Part shown: piece by piece, positions 25,327 through 34,294 of the stretch
Layout: every line of letters starts with the position of its first letter
How positions within the stretch are numbered: position 1 is the first letter of the stretch
DNA from: Lachnospiraceae bacterium AC2028
GTDB taxonomy: Bacteria; Bacillota; Clostridia; Lachnospirales; Lachnospiraceae
Length of the DNA stretch: 64,000 nucleotides
Direction of reading: 5' to 3'
Assembly: GCA_000702685.1 (NCBI GenBank)
Contig: JNJD01000013.1
Location: 1-64,000 of the forward strand
Made by a program: the position numbers and the translations under genes
The notes under the pieces: model-generated
Database searches by the model: none
Told to the model about the DNA's origin: nothing
The model's input: only the letters and a program-made list of their open reading frames with translations

Positions 25327-26637
25327 TCAGTGCTCGCACTTAAGGAATTTCACGCTGTACGGCTCGAGCTTTGTTCCGCCTCCGAAATCGAAGTCCTTGC
25401 CGGTGATCAGATCTACGGCTTTTCCGCATCCTGCGTCGAAATGGGCCGTGTATTCGTTCTCGTCGATATTGATCGCAACCAGGACCCTTTCGTGCTCGGA
25501 GCATCTCTGGAAGATGCACTGCCTGTTCGTAAGTACCAGTGATCTGAAATCTCCGTAATTGAGAGCTTCGGAACCCTTCTTGGCGGCTGCCATGGCCTGT
25601 ATCGTATCCGTCAGGGCATTCCACTGAGGTGCATCGAAGCATTTTCTCAGTGCCGGGTCGCCTTCCGACTTGTTCGCCTTCTCACCCCATTCGCTGCCGT
25701 AGTAGATCATCGGTATTCCGGGCATTCCGAAGATGAATCCGTACATAAGAGGCAGGTGGTTTTCGTTATTTACGACGCTCGCGGCTCTTGTGACGTCGTG
25801 ATTGTCTACGAATGACCAGAGATGACGGCCCTTGTAGAGTGTCCAGTTCTCGGGACCGAACTGTCTGAGAAGCGAATGGACTATCTCGAAGCAGTTGTAG
25901 CTGTTCATGCTCGAGAAAATGCCCTTGTAGCATTCGTAATTGGTCGCACAGTCGAGGCCTGCGTTAAGCCATTTGTTGTAATCTCCGTGAAGGAGTTCTC
26001 CGCCGAGGAAGAAATCCTGCTTGATGCCGTCCACATGGCCCCTTAAGCGCCTTATGAAGTCCTCGGGCAGGCAGTAGGCCACATCGAGCCTTAATCCGTC
26101 GATATCGTAGTCCCTGATCCAGCCTGAGACCGCATCCATCAGGTGGTTTACCACATCCGGATTCCAGAGGTTGAGCTTTACGAGGTCGTAATTGCCTTCC
26201 CAGCCCTCATACCAGAGCCCGTCGTTATAGTTCGAATTGCCGTCGAAGGCGATGCGGGAAAACCAGGAGACGTAGGGCGAGCTCTCTCTTTTTTCAAGGA
26301 CATCCTTAAATGCCCAGAAGCCGCGTCCGACGTGGTTGAAGACTCCGTCCAGAACAACCTTTATGCCTTCCGCATGCAGAGCCTTGCAGACCTCCGCGAA
26401 ATCCTCGTTGGTTCCGAGCCTTGTATCTATCTTGTTGTAATCCCTGGTGTTGTATCCGTGAGTGTCGGATTCGAAAACGGGAGAGAAATATACGGCTGTA
26501 ATGCCGAGTTTTTTGAGATGGGGGATCCACTCCTTGACCTTTAAGATCCTGTGTTCCTGCACTCCGTCATTTTCAAACGGGGCGCCGCAGAATCCCAGGG
26601 GATAGATCTGGTAAAAAACACTTTCATAAGCCCACAT
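25327..26637 (-). CDS. Alpha-amylase family (GH13) glycosidase
   Basis: 436 residues, without a signal peptide, so cytoplasmic. The four GH13 regions are present: DGVFNH (97-102), GLRLDVA with the nucleophile D185, GGELLHG with the acid E214, and FVDNHD with D281. A short C-terminal beta domain follows. The size and the early TIM-barrel start (VFYQIYPLGFCG) suggest cleavage of imported maltodextrins rather than extracellular starch. Start on AAGGAGA at six bases. The promoter candidate TATAAT (26669-26674, minus strand) overlaps the divergent valS promoter region. Confidence 0.93.
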   Translation of the reverse strand: MWAYESVFYQIYPLGFCGAPFENDGVQEHRILKVKEWIPHLKKLGITAVYFSPVFESDTHGYNTRDYNKIDTRLGTNEDFAEVCKALHAEGIKVVLDGVFNHVGRGFWAFKDVLEKRESSPYVSWFSRIAFDGNSNYNDGLWYEGWEGNYDLVKLNLWNPDVVNHLMDAVSGWIRDYDIDGLRLDVAYCLPEDFIRRLRGHVDGIKQDFFLGGELLHGDYNKWLNAGLDCATNYECYKGIFSSMNSYNCFEIVHSLLRQFGPENWTLYKGRHLWSFVDNHDVTRAASVVNNENHLPLMYGFIFGMPGIPMIYYGSEWGEKANKSEGDPALRKCFDAPQWNALTDTIQAMAAAKKGSEALNYGDFRSLVLTNRQCIFQRCSEHERVLVAINIDENEYTAHFDAGCGKAVDLITGKDFDFGGGTKLEPYSVKFLKCEH

Positions 26638-26668
26638 AAGAAATCTCCTTTTTCGTGTATTTTCCCCT

Positions 26669-26717
26669 ATTATACCACTGTCCGTATCTTGACAAAACAG
26701 CCGTCATCCCCTATCAT
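26669..26717 (+). promoter_or_regulatory. valS promoter, back to back with the amylase -10 box
   Basis: Plus strand: TTGACA (26689-26694), 17 bases, TATCAT (26712-26717), a near-consensus promoter. Minus strand: TATAAT at 26669-26674 serves the amylase gene. The two overlap in the -35 region. Confidence 0.75.
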
Positions 26718-26754
26718 TATCGCAATTGCAGCGAAAAACTGCATACATAAATAT

Positions 26755-27022
26755 ATGGCTGTGACGAAGAGGAGTATGTGAAAACCGCCCGACAGAGAAG
26801 GAAGCATGCAGGCTGAGAGCTTCCCCGAGCAGGATCCCAGAAGGTAGCTTCCGAGCCGGATGGTGAAGGCTTTATCAGAAGTTGTGTAGTCATCCCGTCA
26901 ATCCACGAAACGGTGTAATGAGGCAGAAACGGCAATTGCGAGAATGTCTGTTTTCTGCGAACAAAGGTGGTACCGCGTTTTATACGCCCTTTGCATTCCG
27001 GGAGGAGTGCAAGGGGCTTTTT
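26755..27022 (+). promoter_or_regulatory. T-box leader (tRNA-Val sensing) of valS
   Basis: The leader begins with GACGAAGAGGAGTA, the conserved start of stem I. It contains the T-box sequence AAAGGTGGTACCGCG at 26963-26977 and a terminator with arms 26986-26999 and 27004-27017 plus five T. The stem I base seems to pair ATGGCTGTGA with GTGTAGTCAT, which puts GTT (26881-26883, in AGAAGTTG) at the specifier position, a valine codon. The antiterminator UGGU would pair with ACCA, matching the A discriminator of the tRNA-Val in this window. Uncharged tRNA should favour valS transcription. Confidence 0.92.
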
Positions 27023-27070
27023 GTTTAGCCGGGAACCTGCATTCCTTGAAGACGCGAAAGGAGAAAAATC

Positions 27071-29755
27071 ATGGCAAGAGAACTCGCAAAAACTTACGAT
27101 CCGAAAGGAATAGAGGACCGCTTATATCAGAAGTGGCTCGATAAGAAATATTTCCACGCTGAAGTGGATCATTCCAAGACCCCCTTCACCATAGTCATTC
27201 CGCCTCCGAACATCACCGGACAGCTCCATATGGGACATGCCCTCGATAACACCATGCAGGATATCCTTATCCGCTGGAAGAGGATGCAGGGCTACAATGC
27301 CCTCTGGCAGCCCGGAACCGACCATGCTTCCATAGCAACCGAAGTAAGGATCATCGAGACCCTCAAAAAGCAGGGTATCGACAAGCATGACCTCGGCCGT
27401 GAAGGCTTCCTTGAGAAGGCATGGGAGTGGAAAAAAGAGTACGGCGGACGCATCATCAGCCAGCTCAAAAAGCTCGGTTCCTCATGTGACTGGGACAGAG
27501 AGCGTTTCACCATGGACGAAGGCTGCAACAAGGCCGTAACCGAAGTCTTCGTTAAGATGCATGAAAAAGGCTATATCTACAAGGGCAAGAGGATCATCAA
27601 CTGGTGCCCCATCTGCAACACCTCCATTTCCGATGCGGAGGTTGAATACGAGGAGCAGGCAGGACATCTCTGGCACATCAAGTATCCCCTCATGGATAAG
27701 GAGACCGGAAAGCCTTCAACCACCGAATTCCTTGAGTTTGCAACCACCCGTCCCGAGACAATGCTCGGAGATACCGCCGTTGCGATCAATCCCGATGATG
27801 AAAGATACACCCACCTCAAGGGCAGGAGCGTATGGCTTCCCCTCGTTAACAAGGAGATTCCCATCGTTGAGGATACCTATGTTGACGTTGAGTTCGGTAC
27901 CGGTGTAGTTAAGATCACCCCCGCTCACGACCCCAATGACTTCGAAGTTGGAAAGCGCCATAACCTCGATGTCATCAACATCATGAACGATGATGCGACG
28001 ATCAACGAAAACGGCGGAGAATACGCCGGCCTTGACCGTTACGAAGCAAGAAAGCGCATAGTAGAAGACCTCGATAAGCTCGGACTTCTCGTTGAGATCG
28101 AGGATTACACCCATAACGTAGGCACTCACGACAGATGCAAGGCCACCATCGAGCCCCTCGTTAAGGAGCAGTGGTTCGTCAAGATGGACGAGCTTATCAA
28201 GCCTGCCGTAAAGGCAGTAAAAGAAGGCGATATCAAGCTCATTCCCCAGGAGAGAATGGAGAAGGTCTACTACAACTGGACCGACAACATCCGCGACTGG
28301 TGTATTTCCAGACAGCTCTGGTGGGGCCACAGGATCCCCGCTTATTACTGCGACGAGTGCGGTGAGACAGTAGTTGCAAAGAGCATGCCCGAAAAGTGCC
28401 CCAAGTGCGGATGCACACATTTCACCCAGGATCCCGATACACTCGATACCTGGTTCTCCTCCGCACTCTGGCCCTTTGAGACTCTCGGATGGCCCGATCA
28501 GACCGAAGACCTTAAGTATTTCTATCCTACAGACGTTCTCGTAACCGGCTACGATATCATCTTCTTCTGGGTTATCAGGATGATCTTCTCCGGATTCGAG
28601 CAGATGGGCGAAAAGCCCTTTAAGACCGTTCTTTTCCACGGACTCGTAAGGGATTCCCAGGGCCGCAAGATGAGTAAATCACTCGGAAACGGCATCGATC
28701 CTCTTGAGGTCATCGACCGGTACGGTGCGGATGCGCTCAGACTCACGCTCATCACCGGAAACGCACCCGGCAACGACATGCGTTTCTACTACGAGAGAGT
28801 CGAGAACAGCAGAAACTTCGGTAACAAGATCTGGAACGCTTCAAGATTCATCATGATGAACGCCGACCAGTTCGCCGAAAAGACCGGAAAGACCATTGAA
28901 AAGCCCGCAGCGGAAGACCTTCTTCCCGTTGATAAGTGGATCCTTTCAAGGCTCAACACCCTTGTAAAGGACATGACCGACAACATGGACCGTTTCGAGC
29001 TCGGAATCGCAGTCCAGAAGGTTTACGACTTCCTTTGGGAGGAGTTCTGCGACTGGTACATCGAGATGGTCAAGCCCAGACTCTACGCTACCGACGATGT
29101 AAAGGGTCAGAACGCCGCTCTCTGGACGCTCAAGACCGTCCTCATCGATGCGCTCAAGCTCCTTCATCCTTACATGCCTTTCATCACCGAGGAGATCTTC
29201 TGCAACATCCAGGACGAAGAAGAGTCAATCATGATCAGCAAGTGGCCCGAATACACCGCTGACCGTGCGTTTACCGAGGAAGAAAACGCAATCGAGATCA
29301 TCAAGGCAGCGGTCAAGGGCATCAGAAACGTCCGCTCCGAGATGAACGTAGCTCCCTCCAAGAAGGCAGAGGTATTCGTTGTTTCGGACGATGCGAACAT
29401 CCTCAAGGTATTCGAAGAAGGCAGGCTTTTCTTCGCAAGCCTTTCATATGCATCGGATGTCAAGACACAGTCCGACAAGACAGGTATCGCGGATGATGCG
29501 GTTTCCGTAGTCATCGCCGGCGCAACGCTCTACATTCCTTTCGCAGAGCTCGTTGATATTGCCGCAGAGATCGAGCGTCTGCAAAAAGAAAAAGCTCGTC
29601 TGCAGGGCGAACTTAAGAGAAGCGAGAGCATGCTGACCAACGAAAAATTCCTGTCCAAGGCGCCTCAGGCCAAGATCGACGAAGAGAAGGCAAAGCAGGA
29701 AAAATATAAGCAGATGATGTCGCAGGTCGAGGAGCGTCTTAACTCCCTGTCCTGA
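27071..29755 (+). CDS. valS: Valyl-tRNA synthetase
   Basis: 894 residues, class I synthetase that charges tRNA-Val. HMGH (53-56) in PPPNITGQLHMGH and KMSKS (533-537) are the two catalytic signatures. A CP1 editing domain lies between them, and a CxxC ... CPKCG zinc element is visible near residue 430. The C-terminal coiled coil typical of ValRS is present in the last 70 residues. Start after AAAGGAGAAAAA. Regulated by the T-box at 26755. Confidence 0.98.
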   Translation: MARELAKTYDPKGIEDRLYQKWLDKKYFHAEVDHSKTPFTIVIPPPNITGQLHMGHALDNTMQDILIRWKRMQGYNALWQPGTDHASIATEVRIIETLKKQGIDKHDLGREGFLEKAWEWKKEYGGRIISQLKKLGSSCDWDRERFTMDEGCNKAVTEVFVKMHEKGYIYKGKRIINWCPICNTSISDAEVEYEEQAGHLWHIKYPLMDKETGKPSTTEFLEFATTRPETMLGDTAVAINPDDERYTHLKGRSVWLPLVNKEIPIVEDTYVDVEFGTGVVKITPAHDPNDFEVGKRHNLDVINIMNDDATINENGGEYAGLDRYEARKRIVEDLDKLGLLVEIEDYTHNVGTHDRCKATIEPLVKEQWFVKMDELIKPAVKAVKEGDIKLIPQERMEKVYYNWTDNIRDWCISRQLWWGHRIPAYYCDECGETVVAKSMPEKCPKCGCTHFTQDPDTLDTWFSSALWPFETLGWPDQTEDLKYFYPTDVLVTGYDIIFFWVIRMIFSGFEQMGEKPFKTVLFHGLVRDSQGRKMSKSLGNGIDPLEVIDRYGADALRLTLITGNAPGNDMRFYYERVENSRNFGNKIWNASRFIMMNADQFAEKTGKTIEKPAAEDLLPVDKWILSRLNTLVKDMTDNMDRFELGIAVQKVYDFLWEEFCDWYIEMVKPRLYATDDVKGQNAALWTLKTVLIDALKLLHPYMPFITEEIFCNIQDEEESIMISKWPEYTADRAFTEEENAIEIIKAAVKGIRNVRSEMNVAPSKKAEVFVVSDDANILKVFEEGRLFFASLSYASDVKTQSDKTGIADDAVSVVIAGATLYIPFAELVDIAAEIERLQKEKARLQGELKRSESMLTNEKFLSKAPQAKIDEEKAKQEKYKQMMSQVEERLNSLS

Positions 29756-29784
29756 TTGATTTTTCGGCGATTTTTGGTTATATT
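29756..29784 (+). promoter_or_regulatory. Promoter of the TPR/GH25 operon
   Basis: TTGATT (29756-29761), exactly 17 bases, TATATT (29779-29784). It starts within the last base of valS, about 50 bases before the small gene at 29837. It has the same boxes as the argG promoter. Confidence 0.65.
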
Positions 29785-29836
29785 AAATCTGTATGTGTCT
29801 GCATACATTTAAACGATACAAAAATACGGAATATTT

Positions 29837-30028
29837 ATGATAGATTTTGAAGAAGAACTTAAGAAGTTTTATCCCAGCATGGAGATAGGAGAACTGGAAG
29901 AAACCGTCAACGGCGCGGATCTTACCGATGCCGTAGATCTCTATGTAAGAATGGGCAAGGATTCCGCACAGGCTGCTGCAGCACAGCAGCCTATGCGCGA
30001 TATGCGTCCCGGAAGACGCCCTTATTAA
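29837..30028 (+). CDS. Small protein of unknown function
   Basis: 63 residues, acidic N-terminal half and an alanine/glutamine then arginine/proline-rich tail ending GRRPY. No domain is recognised and no signal peptide or membrane segment is present. The ribosome site is weak. Its place between the promoter at 29756 and the gene at 30039 (10-base gap) and its codon use like that of the neighbours support it as real. Confidence 0.55.
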   Translation: MIDFEEELKKFYPSMEIGELEETVNGADLTDAVDLYVRMGKDSAQAAAAQQPMRDMRPGRRPY

Positions 30029-30038
30029 GCGGTAGTGT

Positions 30039-31451
30039 ATGAAATGTTATAACTGCGGGGCCCAGCTTTCCGAGGTTTCCTTTTGCACCAATTGTAAAAG
30101 AGATGTCACTCTTTACAAGAAGATCATATACATGTCCAACAGACTCTATAACGAAGGCCTTGAAAAGGCCGGAGTAAGAGATCTATCGGGTGCGATTGTA
30201 AGTCTCAGACAGAGCCTCAGACTCAACAAAGAAAATATAGACGCACGCAATCTCCTCGGGCTCATCTATTACGAAATGGGTGAGGCGGCCGAGGCACTCA
30301 GCGAATGGGTGATAAGCTCCAATTTCCGCGACGAAGGAAATATGGCAAGCGAATACATCGGCATGATCCAGAACGATCACGCCGGCTTTGACGTTCTTAA
30401 AAAGTGTGCCAAGGACTATAACGGCGCTCTCGAAATGTGCGTTCAGGGCAATAAAGACCTTGCGATGATCAGGCTCAAGAAGATCGTCCAGACCAACAGC
30501 AGATTTGTCAGGGCATCACAGCTTCTTGCCCTTCTGTATATGGATTCTTCAAGGTTCGATGAAGCCGAGAAGGAAATCTCCAGATCACTTTCCATCGACA
30601 GGAACAATACGCTTTCACTGCGCTATCTTCAGACCATACAGAACCTCACGGATCCTGCGGATTCCGAGAAAAAAGGCCTGTTCAAGCGCGATGAGGAGCC
30701 CACAAGATACGTCATCGACAACGAGCTGATAATCCAGCCCGCAGGCGTACGCGAGCCCAGAAGCGGAAGCATGGGAACGATATTCAATATCTTCATCGGA
30801 CTCATTCTCGGGCTTGCCGTCATGTATTTCCTCGTTCTTCCCACCAGGATCAATGCGGTAAGGGATGAGGTCAAGGCAAGCATAGAGGAGCTCCAGACCA
30901 ACCTGGACCGCAAGAATGCCGATATCGACAAGCTCCAGCAGGATCTTAACGATGTAAATAACGAAAGGATAAGGCTCGAGGAAGAACTCGGAGATTACAC
31001 CGGCGAACAGGGTACCCTCGCCGATATCGATAAGCTTATAGATGCGGCAAATCTTCTCGTTTCCACCCAGGATTACGAGCAGGTGGGCGACATGCTCTGG
31101 GAGATCAAGTCTTCTGTCGATCCTTCACAGCTGTCCGAAAGCTGCAGCAGGCTCTATGATTCGCTCCTTGCCTATGTAAGCCCCCAGCTTTCCGAAAGGG
31201 TTTCATCTGCGGCACTCGGAGCATATTATGCAAGCAATTTCGAAGAGAGCGGACCTCTTTTTGAGAAGGCATACTTCTTCAACGAGAGCAACGCCGATCT
31301 GATCTATTTTGCGGCGGTTTCTTATGAAAAGTCGGGGGACAAGGAAAAAGCCAAGAAACTGTACAGGTATGTCATCGATACATACCCCGGTACCTACATC
31401 GAGGGACAGAGCTCGATCGCTCTAAACCAACTTGAGGGAGAAAACGGATGA
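30039..31451 (+). CDS. Zinc-ribbon, TPR and coiled-coil membrane protein
   Basis: 470 residues. The N-terminal zinc ribbon is CYNC ... CTNC (3-19). TPR-like helices fill residues 25-210. A single membrane span lies at about 247-270 (IFNIFIGLILGLAVMYFLVL). A coiled coil follows (about 275-325), then more TPR-like helices near the C terminus in the extracytoplasmic part. It is probably a scaffold protein at the envelope. Its stop overlaps the start of the GH25 gene by four bases, which suggests a shared cell-wall role. Confidence 0.75.
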   Translation: MKCYNCGAQLSEVSFCTNCKRDVTLYKKIIYMSNRLYNEGLEKAGVRDLSGAIVSLRQSLRLNKENIDARNLLGLIYYEMGEAAEALSEWVISSNFRDEGNMASEYIGMIQNDHAGFDVLKKCAKDYNGALEMCVQGNKDLAMIRLKKIVQTNSRFVRASQLLALLYMDSSRFDEAEKEISRSLSIDRNNTLSLRYLQTIQNLTDPADSEKKGLFKRDEEPTRYVIDNELIIQPAGVREPRSGSMGTIFNIFIGLILGLAVMYFLVLPTRINAVRDEVKASIEELQTNLDRKNADIDKLQQDLNDVNNERIRLEEELGDYTGEQGTLADIDKLIDAANLLVSTQDYEQVGDMLWEIKSSVDPSQLSESCSRLYDSLLAYVSPQLSERVSSAALGAYYASNFEESGPLFEKAYFFNESNADLIYFAAVSYEKSGDKEKAKKLYRYVIDTYPGTYIEGQSSIALNQLEGENG

Positions 31452-32623
31452 ATCTTAAGGACTACGACGAGACCGAACTTTTCGACGACGAACAGGTCGA
31501 GGAGATATACGAGGAAGAATACGAAGAAGAGTACGACGATCTTCCCCATAAGCGCGGTAAAAAGAAAAAGGGATACGGCGGCTTCATTGTCGTCATCATC
31601 CTGCTCATAATAGCTGTTCTGGCGGCTCTGGGAGCTGCCGTATATCTGATCTTTTTTACTCATTTCGATCAGAACAACGTAAATAACGATAAGCCTATCT
31701 ACACGCAGGCTCAGCTCGATGAAGAGCTCCAGGCCGCAAGGCTTTCCGCAGACCAGAGAGTCTCAGATGCGTTCGACTCCGGCTATGAAGAGGGAAGAAG
31801 GAGCACCCTTACATCCCTCATGGAGAACCTCATCTCCACCGGCTCAAGCATCACCAGCCTCAGGCCCTTCTATCCCGACAAGGTCATAGTAGTGAGCAAC
31901 GGAACCTTCAATTTCGTCGATATCGACACTTCCCTGAAGCTTACGGACCTTGCGCAGGAGAATTTCGTAACGGACGTCGACGGCGTCATGAGCTATGTTG
32001 TGGACGGCGAGACGCTTTCCTATAAGGGCATCGACGTCTCCTCCTATCAGGGAGTCATTGACTGGAACCGGGTCAAGGCAGACGGTGTTGATTTTGCGAT
32101 AATCAGGACGACCTTACGCGGCTACGGAACCGGACGCCTTGTGGAGGATGACAATTTCGCGGCCAATATCGAAGGCGCCATGAATGCGGGCATCCACGTA
32201 GGCGTATATGTCTTTTCACAGGCTATCACCGAGGAAGAGGTCATAGAAGAGGCCCAGTCGGCCATAGACGCCCTTGCGCCCTATGCGACCGGAATTCCCA
32301 TCGTCATCGATGTGGAGAGGATCTCGGGCTCACAGGGAAGAATGGACACCCTTACCCCCTCCGAGAGGACCGATATGATCGTCAAATTCGCCGAGGTCGT
32401 ATCGAATGCGGGATATAAGCCTTATGTTTATTACAACACCGAGATGAGCATCATGTACGTGGATCTTCCCAGGCTTGAGAACATCCCCAAGTGGTATGCT
32501 TCATATTCGTCCGATTTCTTTTACCCCTATGATATAGATATCCTCCAGTATTCCGCGACCGGAAGAGTGGACGGAATTACCGGCGACGTGGACATGGATA
32601 TCTGCTTCAAGCCTTTCTGGTAA
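31448..32623 (+). CDS. Membrane-anchored GH25 lysozyme-like muramidase
   Basis: 391 residues. A very acidic cytoplasmic N terminus (about 35 residues) and a basic KRGKKKKG patch precede a membrane span at about 44-70. The GH25 domain begins near residue 192 with GIDVSSYQGVIDWN, and IVIDVE holds the catalytic acid pair. The end DILQYSATGRVDGITGDVD is family-typical. It should cleave the MurNAc-GlcNAc bond outside the membrane. A shorter linker with coiled-coil character (90-180) separates membrane and enzyme. ATGA overlap with the TPR gene. Confidence 0.9.
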   Translation: MNLKDYDETELFDDEQVEEIYEEEYEEEYDDLPHKRGKKKKGYGGFIVVIILLIIAVLAALGAAVYLIFFTHFDQNNVNNDKPIYTQAQLDEELQAARLSADQRVSDAFDSGYEEGRRSTLTSLMENLISTGSSITSLRPFYPDKVIVVSNGTFNFVDIDTSLKLTDLAQENFVTDVDGVMSYVVDGETLSYKGIDVSSYQGVIDWNRVKADGVDFAIIRTTLRGYGTGRLVEDDNFAANIEGAMNAGIHVGVYVFSQAITEEEVIEEAQSAIDALAPYATGIPIVIDVERISGSQGRMDTLTPSERTDMIVKFAEVVSNAGYKPYVYYNTEMSIMYVDLPRLENIPKWYASYSSDFFYPYDIDILQYSATGRVDGITGDVDMDICFKPFW

Positions 32624-32692
32624 AATAAGAGCCCTCCGGGGCGTAAGAATACAGAGATTTTAAAGCGGCCTTACGGCCGGAAGGAGTTAATG

Positions 32693-33106
32693 ATGCTTAA
32701 GCAAGTATCGATCTATGCTGAGAATAAAAAGGGACAGATGGAAAACATAACGGGTGTTCTTGCGAGAGAGAACATCAACATTCTCGGCTCAGTAACCAAT
32801 GACAGTGCAGAATTCGGAATTATCAGAATGGTCACCACAGAGCCCGAAAAGGCTTTTGACGCTCTCGAAAAAGAAGGATATCACTGCAGACTCAATCCCG
32901 TCCTTGCCGTAGAGGTAACCGATGAGGTAGGAAACCTCAACAAGCTCCTCAAGGCGCTCGACGAGAGCAACATCAACCTCGATTACCTGTATCTTTCATT
33001 CAACAGAGAGACCGGCAGACCCATCATGGTATTCCACTGCGAAGGACCTTACGAAGTAGAGGACTGCCTCAGAAGCAAGGGCTTTATCATGACGGAGAAC
33101 CTCTGA
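32693..33106 (+). CDS. Tandem ACT-domain protein
   Basis: 137 residues with two ACT domains: QVSIYAENKKGQMENITGVL and a second copy starting near residue 70 (VLAVEVTDEVGNLNKLLKAL). ACT pairs bind amino acids and act as stand-alone regulators; the ligand is not readable. Two adjacent ATG codons (32690 and 32693) compete. AAGGAG is six bases from the second and only three from the first, so 32693 is chosen. The stop overlaps the next start (TGATG). Confidence 0.85.
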   Translation: MLKQVSIYAENKKGQMENITGVLARENINILGSVTNDSAEFGIIRMVTTEPEKAFDALEKEGYHCRLNPVLAVEVTDEVGNLNKLLKALDESNINLDYLYLSFNRETGRPIMVFHCEGPYEVEDCLRSKGFIMTENL

Positions 33107-33360
33107 TGAGGACGATGGAGTTCAAAATGGAACGCCCCGGAAAGCTTTCCGAAGGGCAGACCGTTTATATCTGGGAGGGAGAGCTTCCCAGTAACTATTA
33201 CTACACCGCCGGGATCAAAGAGGACATGTCGCTTGCGATGAGTCCCAACATCCCCTTCAGAAAGAGACTCAAGTCCAAAGAAGGAACCGTTACCGCGATC
33301 AACGAAAACCCCAAGGGATTCTACATCACGGTGACCTTCGACGAAGACGAACCGGAATAA
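33106..33360 (+). CDS. Small protein of unknown function
   Basis: 84 residues, mixed alpha/beta-looking, basic in the middle (RKRLKSKEG), acidic tail. It overlaps the ACT gene stop (TGATG), so it is translated with it. No domain is recognised. Its last part (GTVTAINENPKGFYITVTFDED) looks like a small beta barrel. Confidence 0.7.
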   Translation: MRTMEFKMERPGKLSEGQTVYIWEGELPSNYYYTAGIKEDMSLAMSPNIPFRKRLKSKEGTVTAINENPKGFYITVTFDEDEPE

Positions 33361-33412
33361 AATAACACGTTACAGTTAATGAAAAACCACGTATTTTAAA
33401 GGAGAGTAACAG

Positions 33413-33784
33413 ATGCAATTTATTTCTACTGAAAATGCACCCGCAGCTATCGGCCCCTATTCACAGGGAGTTGTAACAGGAAATCTTCTCTTTGCATCGG
33501 GCCAGATCCCCATCGTTCCCTCCACGGGCAAGGTCATCGAAGGCGGCATCGCTGAGCAGACCTCCCAGGCCTGCAGGAACGTAGGAGCCATTTTAAAGGC
33601 AGCGGGAACCAATTACGACAAAGTGGTCAAGACCACATGCTTCCTTGCCGATATGAACGATTTCGCGGCATTTAACGAAGTATACGCAAGATTCTTCGTA
33701 GTAAAGCCCGCAAGAAGCTGCGTCGCAGTCAAGGATCTTCCCAAGGGAGTCCTCTGCGAGATAGAGGTTGTTGCCGAGATTTGA
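33413..33784 (+). CDS. ridA: RidA family reactive intermediate deaminase
   Basis: 123 residues. Signature features are APAAIGPYSQG near the N terminus, SGQIP, the conserved arginine in PARSCVAV, and LPKGVLCEIEVVA at the end. RidA hydrolyses reactive enamines and imines from PLP enzymes. AAAGGAGAG ribosome site. It is convergent with the DUF5721-like gene, nine bases apart. Confidence 0.93.
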   Translation: MQFISTENAPAAIGPYSQGVVTGNLLFASGQIPIVPSTGKVIEGGIAEQTSQACRNVGAILKAAGTNYDKVVKTTCFLADMNDFAAFNEVYARFFVVKPARSCVAVKDLPKGVLCEIEVVAEI

Positions 33785-33793
33785 TTGCGGATT

Positions 33794-34291
33794 CTAATTC
33801 TGAGCTGTGAAAGAGATCTCTTTCGAAAGAAGGAACTGCTTGACGGTTTCATCCCAGATCTCTTCTGCGGATCTGTCGAGGACGAAGCTGTCGTAGGAAG
33901 TGCCGGTCATGATGGCAACGGCACCGGATTCAAAACGGATATTTATGACAAGAGCTCTGAGGCCCGTATTTGCGGCTTCAGGGTTCTTTTTTTGCATAAG
34001 AGCATCCATCGCTTCTTTTTTAAGGCAGAGGGTCAGCCTGAGCGAGAGTGGAGTGTTCTTACCCTTTACGGACTCAAAAATAAGAGGGCGGATCTCGCTC
34101 CAGGGAATGAATTCCCCGGTATGCGAAAGGCGTTCCTCTTCGGTGTAGAAATCGGCATGGATACGGCCGTTTACCGTATGCATAACAGATGTTATAATAT
34201 TAGCTTCCTGTAAAAGGAAAGAGTCGAAAGCATCGGATACGAGCAGCTTTCCCATGAAATCCTTTGAACTGTCGATAGCAAGTAATACCAC
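33794..34291 (-). CDS. Uncharacterised protein, possibly DUF5721-like
   Basis: 165 residues. No catalytic motif is recognised. The start (LLAIDSSKDFMGKLLVSDAFDSFLL) resembles, from memory, the DUF5721 proteins common in Lachnospiraceae; this needs a profile search. It lies three bases after the LytTR gene on the same strand, so they share an operon. Confidence 0.6.
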   Translation of the reverse strand: MVLLAIDSSKDFMGKLLVSDAFDSFLLQEANIITSVMHTVNGRIHADFYTEEERLSHTGEFIPWSEIRPLIFESVKGKNTPLSLRLTLCLKKEAMDALMQKKNPEAANTGLRALVINIRFESGAVAIMTGTSYDSFVLDRSAEEIWDETVKQFLLSKEISFTAQN

Positions 34292-34294
34292 GTG

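Noticed and set aside
27716-28639. Minus-strand open frame of 307 codons opposite valS
   Set aside because: Antisense to the conserved synthetase core, with no start signals; an artefact of composition.
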